Below are positions 1 to 13,200 of a stretch of 64,000 bases of DNA, in pieces. This DNA is from Datnioides undecimradiatus. Its lineage: Eukaryota; Chordata; Actinopteri; Lobotiformes; Datnioididae. The stretch is from contig WARS01000012.1 of the NCBI GenBank assembly GCA_008933995.1, forward strand, positions 2,418,001 through 2,482,000. Reading direction: 5' to 3'. The notes beneath the pieces are model-generated. The model was not told the DNA's origin. It was given only the letters and a program-made list of their open reading frames with translations, and did no database searches. Position 1 is the stretch's first letter. Every line of letters begins with the position of its first letter. Position numbers and translations under genes: made by a program.

Positions 1-109
1 CAAATCTCACAGCAGCAAATAATAATAAAAATCTGACAAAATAATACTTTTTTGATGAGGTTGCAGTACATTTAGTTATTAAGGGCTTTTTTCAGGATGG
101 GACACTGAG

Positions 110-300
110 GTTTTGTTTCAACCTGCTTCCAGTCTTAATGCTAATCTAAGCTAACTGTCTCCTGGCTGTAGCTTCACATATGCTGTACACAAATAAGAAT
201 GGTGATGATTCGTTCATCTATTCTTGCAAGAAAGCAACTAAGATTGCAAAAAGTTTGCAAACACCTTTTAAACAGTGAGTAAATGCACAGAAGGCTTTAG
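110..300. repeat. Partial copy of the same dispersed teleost repeat
   Basis: CTAAGCTAACTGTCTCCTGG and CTGTAGCTTCACAT, followed by ATTCTTGCAAGAAAGCAACT, are the diagnostic pieces, as in the copies at 56505, 33750 and 9150. Confidence 0.45.
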
Positions 301-3028
301 TTTACTGGTTGTTTTTTTCCTGTAATAAGCCTTCTTGCAGGTTTCAGTTATAAAAAACATTGTAGCCTGAAGGATAAACAGTCTGGCAGCTTTTTGCTTA
401 GAGGACACAATGTACCTAATGCCCGCTCCCCCTGTCACATCGCCCCTACACCCACCACCCATTTTCTAAATTCCCCAGCTGATGTATTTGAAGAGACAGA
501 GAGACTCTGTGCCCAGAGAAACCACATTCAGTGGAACTGACAGTGCTCTGTCTATGGGAAGACGCGCTGCCAGGGAACACCGCGTTTCCTGTCAGAGGCA
601 AAGACAGCCAATTTTTCTGTCTTATCTTCTAATTGTAACATGCTTGTCCTTTCTGATGGTGAGGTTTCTGGGGCTAATTAATGAGACAATAGTGGAGAGC
701 TGCAGGGGTATCATTATGTCACTTCAGGGTTGTTTTTTTTAACCCAGACTGAGAGAATGACAGAGCAGGAAGCACACCACAAGGAAAACACAAGTCCACA
801 GAGAGGGATAGCTCATCCTCCAAAACAAAACTGCTGTCAGGGAAAAACATTTCTCAGCTTTTTGGTCTGAGACTGTAAACGACACAAGATTCACCATGAG
901 TCAGAATTCCCACGCTTCCGGTTTCAGGTTTGAAGCAGAGCATAAAGAAGCAAAGAGAGGCCTTGCAGGGGCCTGTTTGTGTTCTCTTGTTGCCTGGCTG
1001 TGTAATGCGGCGTGATGACATCTGTGCATGTCCACATTTTTGTTTACGTGCTGTGAAATATGTAGGTATTCTGAGGTGGCAGGTTGTAATCAGTGGAGAC
1101 AGAGCTGTGAGTCACACAATGCATACCAGATGCAGAAGGTCTCTGTAATCACATAACAGTGGCTGAGGTGTTGTCATATACAGTGTGGAGGCAGCAGCTG
1201 AGCTAAAGTTAATGTTACAATAATCTTCAAGCATCTTTAAGTGTTGTGTGAAAGTCTGCCTTCTGGCTCGTGCTCCGTTATCAAATTGTTATTGATACAG
1301 TTTAATCAAACCATTTGATTGGCTGCATGAAAAGACGTTCTCCAAGCAGACGCAGAACTAATGAGACAATGCATGAAACAAGAAAATACAAAATATGAAT
1401 TTCTCACCTTTGTGTGCTACAGCAAGCCTTCAAACATCTTAAACTAAATGCTAAATGCTATGCAATAAATATATATAGTTTGGAATATACAAAAAAAAAT
1501 TCAAATTTTTGTAAAAAGATAACACGACACTTTTCATCTTGTGTCATCTCTATTTCTAATTAAGGTTTAAAAAAGGAGGGTTTGCTTCATGGCCTGTATG
1601 GAGAGGAGGCACGAATGATGTTCTCAGCCTTCAACGTCTTAAATTGATGTTTGAGCTGCAGCTCCTGTCAGTGTAGCTCAGGGCCTCCCATTCTCCACCC
1701 CGGGATGACACTGACCCACCGTGACACAGAGCGAACTATATGCCTGGGTAACTCGGGACACACATACCACTGAAATAACTGCCTGTCTAGCTGGTCAGGA
1801 CAATACCCTTTCCCCAAGGCTACTTGCAAATGTCTCCTATCGGAAAATAAGGACGCCTTAGAGCTTCCCCCGAGCTGACATCTCCCATGACCTATTTTCA
1901 TTATGGCCGATGGTTGGTGACTGGCTGCAGAGTGCTAAATGGAGTTAGGACAACATTCATATAAGAGCGCGCACAATGTGATGATAGCTGTTTGCCCAGA
2001 GTCTGACCTGAGTTAAATGATGACTAATGCTAACAGTTTAATTTGAAACTTGTGGTGTGGGCCGGTTTGTGCTGAGTGAGGAGAAATAAGAGATAAGATA
2101 CCCAGAGGAATAGAAAGCAGTGTTATTTATAGTTATAGAGGGACATTTCCCCACAAAGACAGAGGAAAGGAAGTTGGTGATCTCCTCAGAGATGCTGGAG
2201 AGGTCAGGCTAGAGACCACTGCAGTGACAAGATGGGAAAAGATGGGGAGTGGGGGGGGGTATGTGGTCCCCAAGGAGCAGCTGAACCACACAGGGCTTGG
2301 AGGCTAAATGTGACAGCGTGACATCTCCAGAGGTGATGAAGAGGGAGCCAGGAACAAGAGGATGCTCACAAGAAGCAGCAACACTTAACCACAAGACACA
2401 GCCTTAGGGCTAGCTATGAGCACTCTGCTGGGTGTCCCCTGTTGAGACATTGTACACACAAACAAACAGACACAGCATACATAAAATTCAATACAGCTTG
2501 TGTAGTGGAAAGTCCTGAACAGTGCCAGGAGTGAACTTCCACACCACAAAACCTCAAGTCTTATACACAGAGTCCCACCCTCAGGACTCACAAACACACT
2601 ATACCAACTCAGCTCAATATCCTCCCCTTCATTCAAGCTTGTGACATTTGCAAAGAGAGCCCTAAAGAGTGGGGATAGATAGGGAGGAGAGCTGGGGGAG
2701 AAGGGGGCAGCACACACCTCCCCTGCTCTCTTCTCTCATTTGAATTCTCTCATCAGTCTTCCCCATGGAGCCGGGGTGGGGGGGTGGAGGGGTGCATGTC
2801 AGGGTTTATTAATCGCTCCAGGAAATATTATTGACCTGGACCTTCTGCTCCCTCTCTCCCTGCTGCAGTCAGTGTCTCTGCTCTGCTGCCTCCACATTCC
2901 TCCGGTGTCCTGCCTGGACACATTACAGGACACTGCGGCACAGCGTGGAGGCTTCCAACACACAGTGTCTTCATTGACTATGCACTTGGCCTGGGCTTTC
3001 TTTTCACCGCAGCTGCAAAGCGACACGC

Positions 3029-3048
3029 ACACACACACACACACACAC
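3029..3048. repeat. (AC)n microsatellite
   Basis: Ten AC units in the flank upstream of ptpre. Confidence 0.9.
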
Positions 3049-4281
3049 CTGCAGTCGGGGGTGGGAGACAAAGCACACACTGCTCTTCTTCATTATGGGG
3101 TTTATAGCAGCTCTGTGCTACCACCCTTTGCTTAAGTTCTAACTTTTACAGTGCCTTTGTGAAAATAAGAAAACAACCTCCAACACCTCAGCGCTTATTG
3201 GTTTTCAAATCTGACCAACAGCTTTCAAAAGAAAGGAGGTGCATAAATCAATGGGATGTTAAACCCTTTCTGAATGCTCAAACACAAGAATCAATCAGAT
3301 ACTCCTCTGTCCTCCCTCATCTTCATTCCTTCACGGGGAAAAAATGAGGGAAATGTTAGAGACTCCTCCATGCCACTGAGTGTAGAGGAGTCCGGACCAA
3401 GATCATGGTGCTGTGGGTGTTGGCGTGCATGTGTTAGTCTTTGTGTACTTGTGTTTGGGTGATGTTATCAAAGGGGAAAGGGGGAGGTGGCAAAGAGCAG
3501 CACATGAAGATGTAGGTGATAAGCCTCTTGCTGCTTGACTCTAGATTTTGCTCCACATGATTTGATACATCCAGTTTAGCCTGGCTTAGCTGATGTCAGC
3601 TGACATCCAGGCCCTTTGCTGGCATGCATGTTGCATCTGTTAGTGTTGTGATTTCTAACATATAGCACACTAAGAGCCTACACATGCTATATCCTGGCAT
3701 TGCCGTGGAAACAGCTGAAGGAAAACAGATATCAGTTCAGAGTGGCATGTACTACTGCTCAGTGTGATAATGCACCAATTAAAGAATAAGCATATTCCTT
3801 ATTAGAGTAGTAAGGAGAATTGCGTTGAGTTGGGATGGTTGCAATAATGCTATTTATGGACACACGTGACCTTTTTGGAATACGTGTAAAAATGTATTTT
3901 TCTCTTGTTTGGATATTGTGTTTTTCTCAATGGGTTGGGGAGGGAATATGTTATCATGACCAGCCTTGTTGTCATGCATTGGTTTATTGTGCCTCCATGT
4001 GGACAAGTTAGGTATTACACCATGAGCTTTCAGACAGCTCTAATGAATGGCCAGGATATGAGTGTGTTGTTCCATTGTGTCTCCATGAACTTTGCACCGA
4101 TGAGCACATTCCTGAAAGCAACAGTCACCAATAAAGAAATATGCCTCAGATCTGTCAATAGCTTTTGTATGTCGTAAATGGTGATATTATCCAGCAGCCA
4201 TGCTCTCATGAATCTTGACTTCGCAGACATGTCTGGCACTAAATTTAATATCCGTCTCCATCTTGTTTTTCTGCAGTCACA

Positions 4282-7200
4282 ATGGTCCCACTTCTGTTTT
4301 TGATGGCAACCACGACAGCATCCAATTCCACCGGCAATGGCAACGATACACAAAGTAAGAACAATAACAAGAGCAACGCTCCTCGACATGTGAGATCGGA
4401 CAACACTGAACAATTTGAGCTTGAACTAAATCTTATTGCTATCCACTGCAGTCATCACTTTCCCCTAAGATATGATTATTATGCATCTTCCACAGCGCAT
4501 GCATCTGCTTGATAATAGGCTTTTCAGAACCTTGTTATTACCGGATCACAATGAACTTCAGCAGCCCTGGACGGTAATTTATGGCTTATTGTGCGTCTTT
4601 ATAAACTCAGCTAATAGTTGGCTGTGCTGCTGTGACTCTTGGCCGAGTCTCCATTCTTAAAGCCTCTGATTTTCTGTTAGACGTAACGACAGGGTGAAAT
4701 GAGCTGATGCTTATCTCTGTAGACAAAATACTGCTGAAGCCAGCTATTAAATCAGAAGAGAACATGGACGGTTGTGCTGCTTTGCCAAGTTTTGATATTT
4801 GTCTTTATCAGTTCATACAATACATACCACTCAACCACACAAAGCATTTCTGCACACACAAGCATATGCACATATATCGCTGGCCTTGCCCCCTTCTTCC
4901 TGCTTCTTTGTGGACGTTGCTGACCTGACCCCCCGGCTCTGCCTCTCCTTTTTCCTCAGAAGACGTTGCATCCACTAGCCACCACATCCTCCCCACTGTG
5001 CTGGTCTTGTCCCTGCTGCTGCTCATCATTGCGCTGCTAGCCTGGTACTTCCTCAGGTAAACTCTCCCACCCTGCAGGGACTCACCCAACTCACCTCACT
5101 CCCTCTCCGGGCCTCGTTGACTGGCTGTGAGCCAGGCCCAGGGGCAGAGCTCAGGGTGACAAACACTTCCTCCTGTAGTCACTGAGGCGGAGCCCAGTCA
5201 GGAAGTGCTGCTAACTGACTCCCTCTCATGCTTAGTGAGAAGAGAGCAGGCAGGCAGGCTGTGACAGTGGACCTAGACAGGCAACAGAGGAGAACGAAGA
5301 GCAAGTTCTGTACCATATTCGGACTAAAGTGCTGTCTTTCCAAGACATCAGCTAATGAGAAAGAATAGCTTCTCAAGTTTCAGATGGTAGGATTTATTTG
5401 TGGTTACCTAGGTTCTTTGGAAGATAATGAGTTTTGTTTGGCTGTGAAATTAATATAAAGTTTATTTTACCTCTGAATCACTGCATCTTATTTGTTGTAC
5501 CATTGTTTTGTGTTTATTTTACTTTTGTTGTAGGTTAAAAAACCAGAGAAAAGCAGTCGTCACCACAGTCGACAAGAAGATACCAAATGGCATCCTGGAA
5601 GAACAAGGTAACATTGTCATAAATTGGACATAGTGAGAAACAGCAGCACAGATTGTACATTGTGAGAGTGACGGGCTGTCTGTTTAAAGACGTACGGTGA
5701 AAAAGTAATGGAGACGTACAGAAACGTGAGGCAAAGAAAAAGAAAGATGTCGAGTACCAGTTTTGTACCAGTTTTGGGGGATATGAAGGAGGCATCAGTT
5801 TTTTGTTTGTGACTGTATCTGCAGATTGTCCCACCACTGCATTGTGGTTGTGTTAAACTTCCTGTGGTTAATATGAAGAACAAAACTATGTGTTATCATA
5901 ACCTTTTTATAGCTTTTTAACTCTGTAACTGCACCTATACTGCTGCAAACATCGAGCAGTTGCCACTTAACTTCACACTGCAAAGTTTTAAACAAAAGCT
6001 GATTCATATATGCTAAGCATGCTAACAGCTATTGGACTTTACAGGAAACAACACGTCTTGAGGACCTGTTAGCGTTCTTTAGGAAGTGTTTTCTTATCTG
6101 ACATACAATAAGGCATGTACAGAGCAGGTTGTATTCTCACAGACAGGAAAGTAACTAGGATATAAGGCTGCAAAACACACCCAAAAGTAGCAATAACAAA
6201 CACAGAGTAAATATCAAGATATTAGCTAGGCTGCTTATTACTGTGATAGCAGACGTGACACATAGTCCACTTTTCTGTGTAAGCGTGATGTGTTGTTTAT
6301 TTTTACTTAATTGTTCACTGTACTGGAAAAGCATGAAAGCCATCTACAGTTAAATCGATTCAGGAAGTGGATATTCTGCATAAAAAGTGGTTCTTATATG
6401 TCAAGAAATTATTATACCAACCTTGGTAACTGTTTTTATTGAAATTTGGCATTTTGTTACCCTTTTAATTGGTGAAACAGCAGAAGTGTTACGTGAGCAT
6501 GGTAGATTTTTGTTTTGTGAACACGATGTCAAAATGAATCAAATGCTGCTTTTAATGACACTGTTGTTTTGCCTTTATGACTCTGTGTGTGTACTGTATG
6601 TGATTTGATATGTTGTGTTTTAGAGTTTGGATACAGTACTGAGTCGTTATACACCATTGTACCACCAGGTCAAGTATATAGGGTGGCGGTATGGCGGTAT
6701 AAGGAACCTCGTGTTACTAACACTCTCTCAGAACTTTTTCAACCTACATTTTCCAAATTTTGTGAGTGCTAACCAAATGCAGAGTTGGGAAGAGAGGTTT
6801 ACATGCAATAGCTGCCTGTGGGGTGCAGTAAGAGGCTTCTCCCTGGGGTTCTTTCATTCTCTAACACCTGTTGATATGTGCTGATCTTTGAATACTTACT
6901 CTTCTTTTTTCTTTTTTTTTTAATTATCAAGGTTTTGGCAAAGACATGCCAACATGTGATAGAATTTTAAAATTAATTTGACAATAATTTTGGTCTTTTG
7001 TGAGCTGTTTTCCTTATGTAGTAGTTTCTCAAAGTCAGTGATTCCCAACCAGGGGTAATTGTACACCAGGGGATACTTTTGTTGTTGCCAGAAATTACTG
7101 TATGTGGAAACTGAAAAAGTAGAAATGATTCCTTTTTAAAATATATTGCATATATTAAGTCAAAAAACGAATGGCTAAGTGGTTTAAATAGGTATCTATA

Positions 7201-10200
7201 AGTAATGGCTAAATGGCTGATATTATTGATAACTAGAAAATAGACAGTTAAAACATTGGCTAGAGGTAGGGGTTGAAATGGTTAAAACAAATGGCTTAAA
7301 GTAATATAATGATATGAGAGCTTAAGATAAGGGTTAAACTGTTATTGTAACTATTGAATAAATGGTTAGAACATTCAGTGATTGTAGAAAAAAATGCATA
7401 TAATATTAACCGTTGTTGGTAACATCATTGTGACAATATGTACTTGTTAATATATTGTTAAAGAGTATCCAGTTTGAAGGTCAGGTGTGAAGGGGTATTT
7501 GTGGGTATGTTTTTACAAAACTGTTGGGAACCACTGGTCTAATTAAACCCAATCCTGAGATGTAATTCATTTCCACAGAGCCATTTATTAATAATAGTTG
7601 GCTAATTTGCAATTAGAGATCGTTTTTTTCTTCAAAACAAATGAATCACCACCATCACATTATCAGTCTAGCATGGGTGATAAACTCACTGACTGTTCTC
7701 CCCACAGAGCAACAGACGGTGGTCCTTCTGCCCAGATCCCCTTCAGCCTCTAAGACCTACTTCCCAATCCCAGTAGACCACCTCGAGGAGGAGTACAGGC
7801 TCCGCTCAGCTGATGATGGCAAGCTCTTCAGGGAAGAGTACAATGTAAGCATCCCCTCCTCTCCACCTGGAGATTAGAGTAACAGGTGGTCATAAGGCAG
7901 AGTATTTTGTATTGTGTACAAATGCTAGAAGTGGTGTTTATATCAGGAACCTGTGGTTAAAGTAAAAAGTCGCTGTGGTCCAAAATTCCACGGGGGAAAC
8001 ACAACCTATGACATATCTAATGTTGTAATTGAAAGGTGTTTGCAAAATAACCGTGACAAGCAGTTTGTTAATGTAAAGCCTAAATAATAATACTTGAATT
8101 CATTTATTGAGAAAAAACTACTGGAGATCTACAGTATGTGTCACATTGCCCATGACTCATACTTTACAAATACACACCTACATATGTGTGAAAAATACCC
8201 CAATGCCTATTTGTGACTATGAGTGAGGATCTGAGTCAAAATAAAGCTTCTGACTCATGGTCCATGTAACACAGAAATATGATTTCTATCAGACAATTTG
8301 TCAGCACAGACAGAGGAAGTTGAAGTGCTTTTAATGGAGGACTGTTCACTGGTAGCAGAGGTAGTAGAGGAAGTGCCACACAAAGCCTGACATACAGTAG
8401 AACACAGTGCACATGTTGAGAGTCAGACCTGACTGACTGCTTTTCAGCATGTGTGGTGTAAAATCTAACTGTGATTTGGGTTTTTTTTAAGTCCTTGCCA
8501 GGGGGTAATGCCCATGGGACCTACGAGGAGGCCAATAAGGACGACAACAAGGAGAAGAACAGATACCCCAACATCCTTCCCTGTGAGTGTACTTTCGGTT
8601 CTGTAAGAGCTAGGTTTCTTTTGACTCACACCCAGAGCTACGTTTCCTGCCTGTGTGATCACGTGTGTTTGTGTCAGATAGGGTTATTCACCTCCTGCAC
8701 TCATTCACAGTGCAACACCTCTGCCTTCAGAGTTCCTCACTCCTCTTCCTCTTTACAGTCACACTTCTCATTAATAAGTTATGAGGTCATCCTTCTCTGT
8801 GCATTCTGATACTTAAAGGAATTACATGAAAATACAGATGACGCCCTTACGCCTGTGCATGTTACTGGTGCTGGCAGCATCATGTCTTAGCTTAGCATAT
8901 AATAAACTGTGCTGCAAAACTGAGTTAGTGGCTTTGGTTGACTCTGTCCAAATGTAACGAAATACATCTACCAAAATCTTTAAAGCTCACTGATTAACTC
9001 CTTGTATCTTCTTTTTTTTTTTATCTGCACAGAAAAGTACAATTTGCTGTTTAATAGGAGGCTATGCTCAGCACTATTCCTTTGTCAATAGCAGTTGCTT
9101 GGCAACTGCTAAAGACCCCAGGAAGTTACTGCCCCTAGATTTTGTTATCTTAAATCACTTCCCCCTTTGTTTCCAGTCTGTATGCAAAGCTAAGCCAACC
9201 GGCTGCTTGATGTAGCTTCATATTAACCACGCTGGCATGAAAGTAGGATTGATCTATAGTCAAATGCTCAGTGAAAAAATCAAATAAGCGTATTCAAAGC
9301 ATTCCTTGAAAGCTCTTTATGCTATTTGTGTTTGATCAGAGTACGGTGACAGACTGTGTATTGTTTTTCCACTGTAACCCTCTAAACTTTCCAGTGGTCT
9401 TTTCACCACCAGATGATCATTCCAGAGTGGTGTTGACTCAGCTGGATGGAAATCCCTGTTCGGACTATGTGAATGCTTCTTACATTGATGTGAGTTAATG
9501 GTTTTTGGTTTCCTCAACAATCTGTTGCACATGGTTGACACTGTCTGTACCAAAATAACAATTATTGTCTTACTTTCTTATGAATATTCTGCTGCTACCA
9601 GTCTTCACTGGATTAGTGAATGACATTTCCATTACATCAACCGTATTGGATGGTATTAGGTGGTAACAGTGTCACTGCAATGTCCATTAACTGCTATTCT
9701 GGAGCTTTTAATTGTACCATGCAATTGTACCATTTCAATATTAAGGTTGAAAGTCTTTTCATTTTTGAACTACAAAGTAGCTTTTCTAGAGGTTTTTAAT
9801 AATATTCTTAATTAACTTAATGTATTTTCTAACAGGGTTTCACAGAAAAGAACAAATTCATAGCAGCACAAGGTAAGATACAGTGCCCTTAAAAATAGAA
9901 TTATGTGGAAACTTTTATAAACTCATTTCAAACCCCAATAAATCACACGTTACAGTAATAACCACTGAAATGTCTCACAGGTCCAAAAGAAGACACTGCC
10001 ACAGATTTCTGGAGGATGATATGGGAGCAGAAAGTGGCTACTGTTGTCATGCTTACAAATCTAAAAGAAAGGAAAGAAGTAAGTGAGTTTGATTATTAAT
10101 TTTGTCTCAGGAATGCCATTTTATAAATGGAGCTCAAGTTTCCATGATCAAACTGACAAATTCCTGCAAGCTGCGGGGTTTCTTCTCCTGCCAAGTCTCT

Positions 10201-13200
10201 GCTCTGACACTCTGTGAGGATTAATGGAGCATAACAAAAAGATTTGAGAAGAAATATGCTTCAAATGGATTACATTGGCTATGGTCAAAGGTGAAACCAT
10301 GGAGTTTAATTTAAACTATTCATTTCACACCTCTAATCTCCCCTCTGACATCTCTTTTCTCTAGTATAATTGAACAGCCTTTATTGTGGGGTGTGGATGA
10401 GCCACCAGAGCTCAATCGCTGAACCAGGAGAGGGAAGAAAAGCTAAAAAGATCAATGAGTAGAGAATTGGCGAAAGATTTAAATCAGCACGTGGACAGGT
10501 TGAAATCAATGGCTACATAATGTTTTAGTAAGTCCTCGAAATCAGTATCATAATCACCCAGCAACGTCTTATATTGAGTGGTCTCACCTTTCTTACTTAC
10601 CCTAACCTGGACTGACTGACTGTGAAATTGAAGCATTTTGATTAAACAATGGCTGTCATTATCTCCCCTCAGGACAAGTGTTACCAATACTGGCCAGATC
10701 AGGGCTGCTGGACCTATGGGAATGTGAGGGTGGCAGTAGAAGACTTCACTGTCCTCGTGGACTACACCATACGCAAGTTCTGTATACAATATGTAAGTTT
10801 GTAAGAAGTATTCATGTGGAAATTGTGTTCCACAGAAACTGAAGCAATATTTACAAAAGCATGGGAGGTATTTGTGACACGTTACTTCATGCTGCACCAC
10901 GTGTTGTTCAGTTCCTTCTTGATAATAAACCAACTAGACCATAGATTTACATTTCTGACTAACTTCTGGAAAAATTCTTACTCTAGGGTATGGAACTGTA
11001 TCCAGATGACTGCTGAATGTGGCTCCTACTTTACAACTTATTGGTTCCCATTGAAACTGAGATTTATCAAAAATCGCCCTGGGGCTGGCTCATTCTCTGC
11101 CCTTGCTACGTTATATGTGGTGTTGCTAACATTCTTAACTGTGTTTCCACCTGTATTTGTGTCCCTCTGTCCCTCTGTCCCTCAGCAAGCCAGCGATGCA
11201 ACCAAGACTCCCAGGCTGGTCACCCAGCTCCACTTCACCAGCTGGCCTGACTTTGGAGTTCCTTTCTCCCCCATTGGCATGCTTAAATTCCTCAAAAAGG
11301 TCAAGGTGGTCAATCCACCCTTCTCTGGGCCTATTGTGGTCCACTGCAGGTACCACAATGCTGAGCTAACGGGCCATTGTTTAGTATTTTGTTGTTTACT
11401 AGGATCTACATGCTTTTGACTGATCATTACTTTAAATGCTTATAATTATCCAATTTGTTTCTATGGCGATAAATATGTTTACGGTTAAATATCCGCTTTG
11501 TGTGTCCGCTAAAAAACAAACTGTGTCAGCTGGAGCTGGGAACATTTTGAGTGACTATGGCAATACGTGTGTTTACAAGCACAGATGTTCCTTTGTTGTG
11601 CTGCTGTTTCCTATTGACATGCGGGCGTCAGCTGAGGATTGTGGTTCATTCAATCTGTGGTTTGTTTTGTGTCCCCACAGTGCTGGTGTTGGGAGGACAG
11701 GAACCTTCATCGTAATAGATGCCATGATCGACATGATGCACGCGGAGCAGAAAGTTGATGTGTTTGGGTTTGTCTCTAAGATACGAGAGCAGCGCTCACA
11801 GCTCATTCAAACAGATGTGAGTTGTAGATATGACAGGTTCCCACTTGTCTATAATGTCAGCCACATGAAACACTGAGACTTGAGTTAATGAGTGAATTAT
11901 TAGTGTGAATTATCCCACCCTCCATCATCTGTGAATATTCAAATGTGCCCATGCATCGCCTGTGTGTTCATCTGTTTGTGTGTATTCTCACCCCAGATGC
12001 AGTACTCATTCATCTACCAGGCCCTGCTTGAATACTACCTCTATGGAGACACGGAGCTGGACGTGTCATCTCTGGAAGGACATCTGCACAAACTGCACAA
12101 TACATTTGTAGACGGTGACCGGGTCGGCCTAGAGGAAGAGTTTAAGGTTAGATGTTCTGTTTCACGTCCTGCAGAGCCATTTTAGTTCCAACTGGAGACA
12201 AAAAGCTTTTTAGTGGTGAATGGTGCTATACATATAACCTTGCCTTGCCTATATCTATCACAGAACATTTCATTTAAACTTTTTTTGTTTAATTTCTGCC
12301 CAGAAACTGACCAACATGCGAATAATGAAGGAGAACATGAGAACAGGCAACCTTCCTGCCAACATGAAGAAGAACAGAGTTCTGCAAATTATTCCATGTA
12401 AGGAAAAAAGTAAACTATAGATTAAAATGTGTAGGATGTCTGATCCATATATACAGAAATATAGAAACTGTTTATCAGTATCACTACTTACAACCTAAAC
12501 ATGTATACAAACTGCTCCATTCTCATTTTAGATGACTTCAACAGAGTCATCCTGTCCATGAGACGAGGCCAGGAGTTCACAGACTACATCAATGCATCTT
12601 TTATAGATGTAAGCACATTTTTTCACCTGATGCCTTCTGTCATCTCAGTTATTTCATTGGTGTTGCTATAAATACACGCCGCTGGACTGTAAGCTGAGGA
12701 TCTGCATGTTTTGTTGTGACTCAGGGCTACAGACAGAAGGACTACTTCATTGCCACCCAGGGCCCTCTTCAGCACACAGTGGAGGATTTCTGGAGGATGG
12801 TGTGGGAATGGAAATGCCACTCCATTGTCATGCTCACTGAGCTCCAGGAGAGGGAGCAGGTGAGCCATGATTGAGGACTTTAATAACCAGTACAGCAAAG
12901 CTACATAAACCTCTTCTGGTTTTTATATCTGCCATGAAATACTAATTTTATGCTAGTCCATATTTATGCAGCATGTCATAGCTTGAGTCAAAACTGCTTT
13001 AGAATATGTAAATTTCATATGTAAAGCTGAAGTTTCTGCTTGACACAAACACTCACTTGTTTTTGTTTGTTTTTCCAGGACAAATGTTGCCAATACTGGC
13101 CCACAGAGGACTTGGTCACCTACGGAGATTACACAGTAGAGCTGAAGGGAGACACTTTGTGTGACACCTTCAGTCTACGAGATTTGGTACTCACCTTTGT

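Larger units (their letters stand above)
1..4276. other. Upstream flank of ptpre, no gene recognised
   Basis: Short ORFs here carry no motif or splice support. The stretch holds a dispersed repeat copy (110-300) and a CA microsatellite (3029). Non-coding 5' exons of ptpre may lie here or further out, but none could be identified. Confidence 0.6.

Noticed and set aside
4030..4413. 127-codon minus-strand ORF overlapping the first ptpre exon
   Set aside because: Shadow of the exon and its flank; no family match and no splice support.
10484..10933. 149-codon minus-strand ORF
   Set aside because: It overlaps a ptpre coding exon (10673-10792) on the opposite strand and has no recognisable motif.
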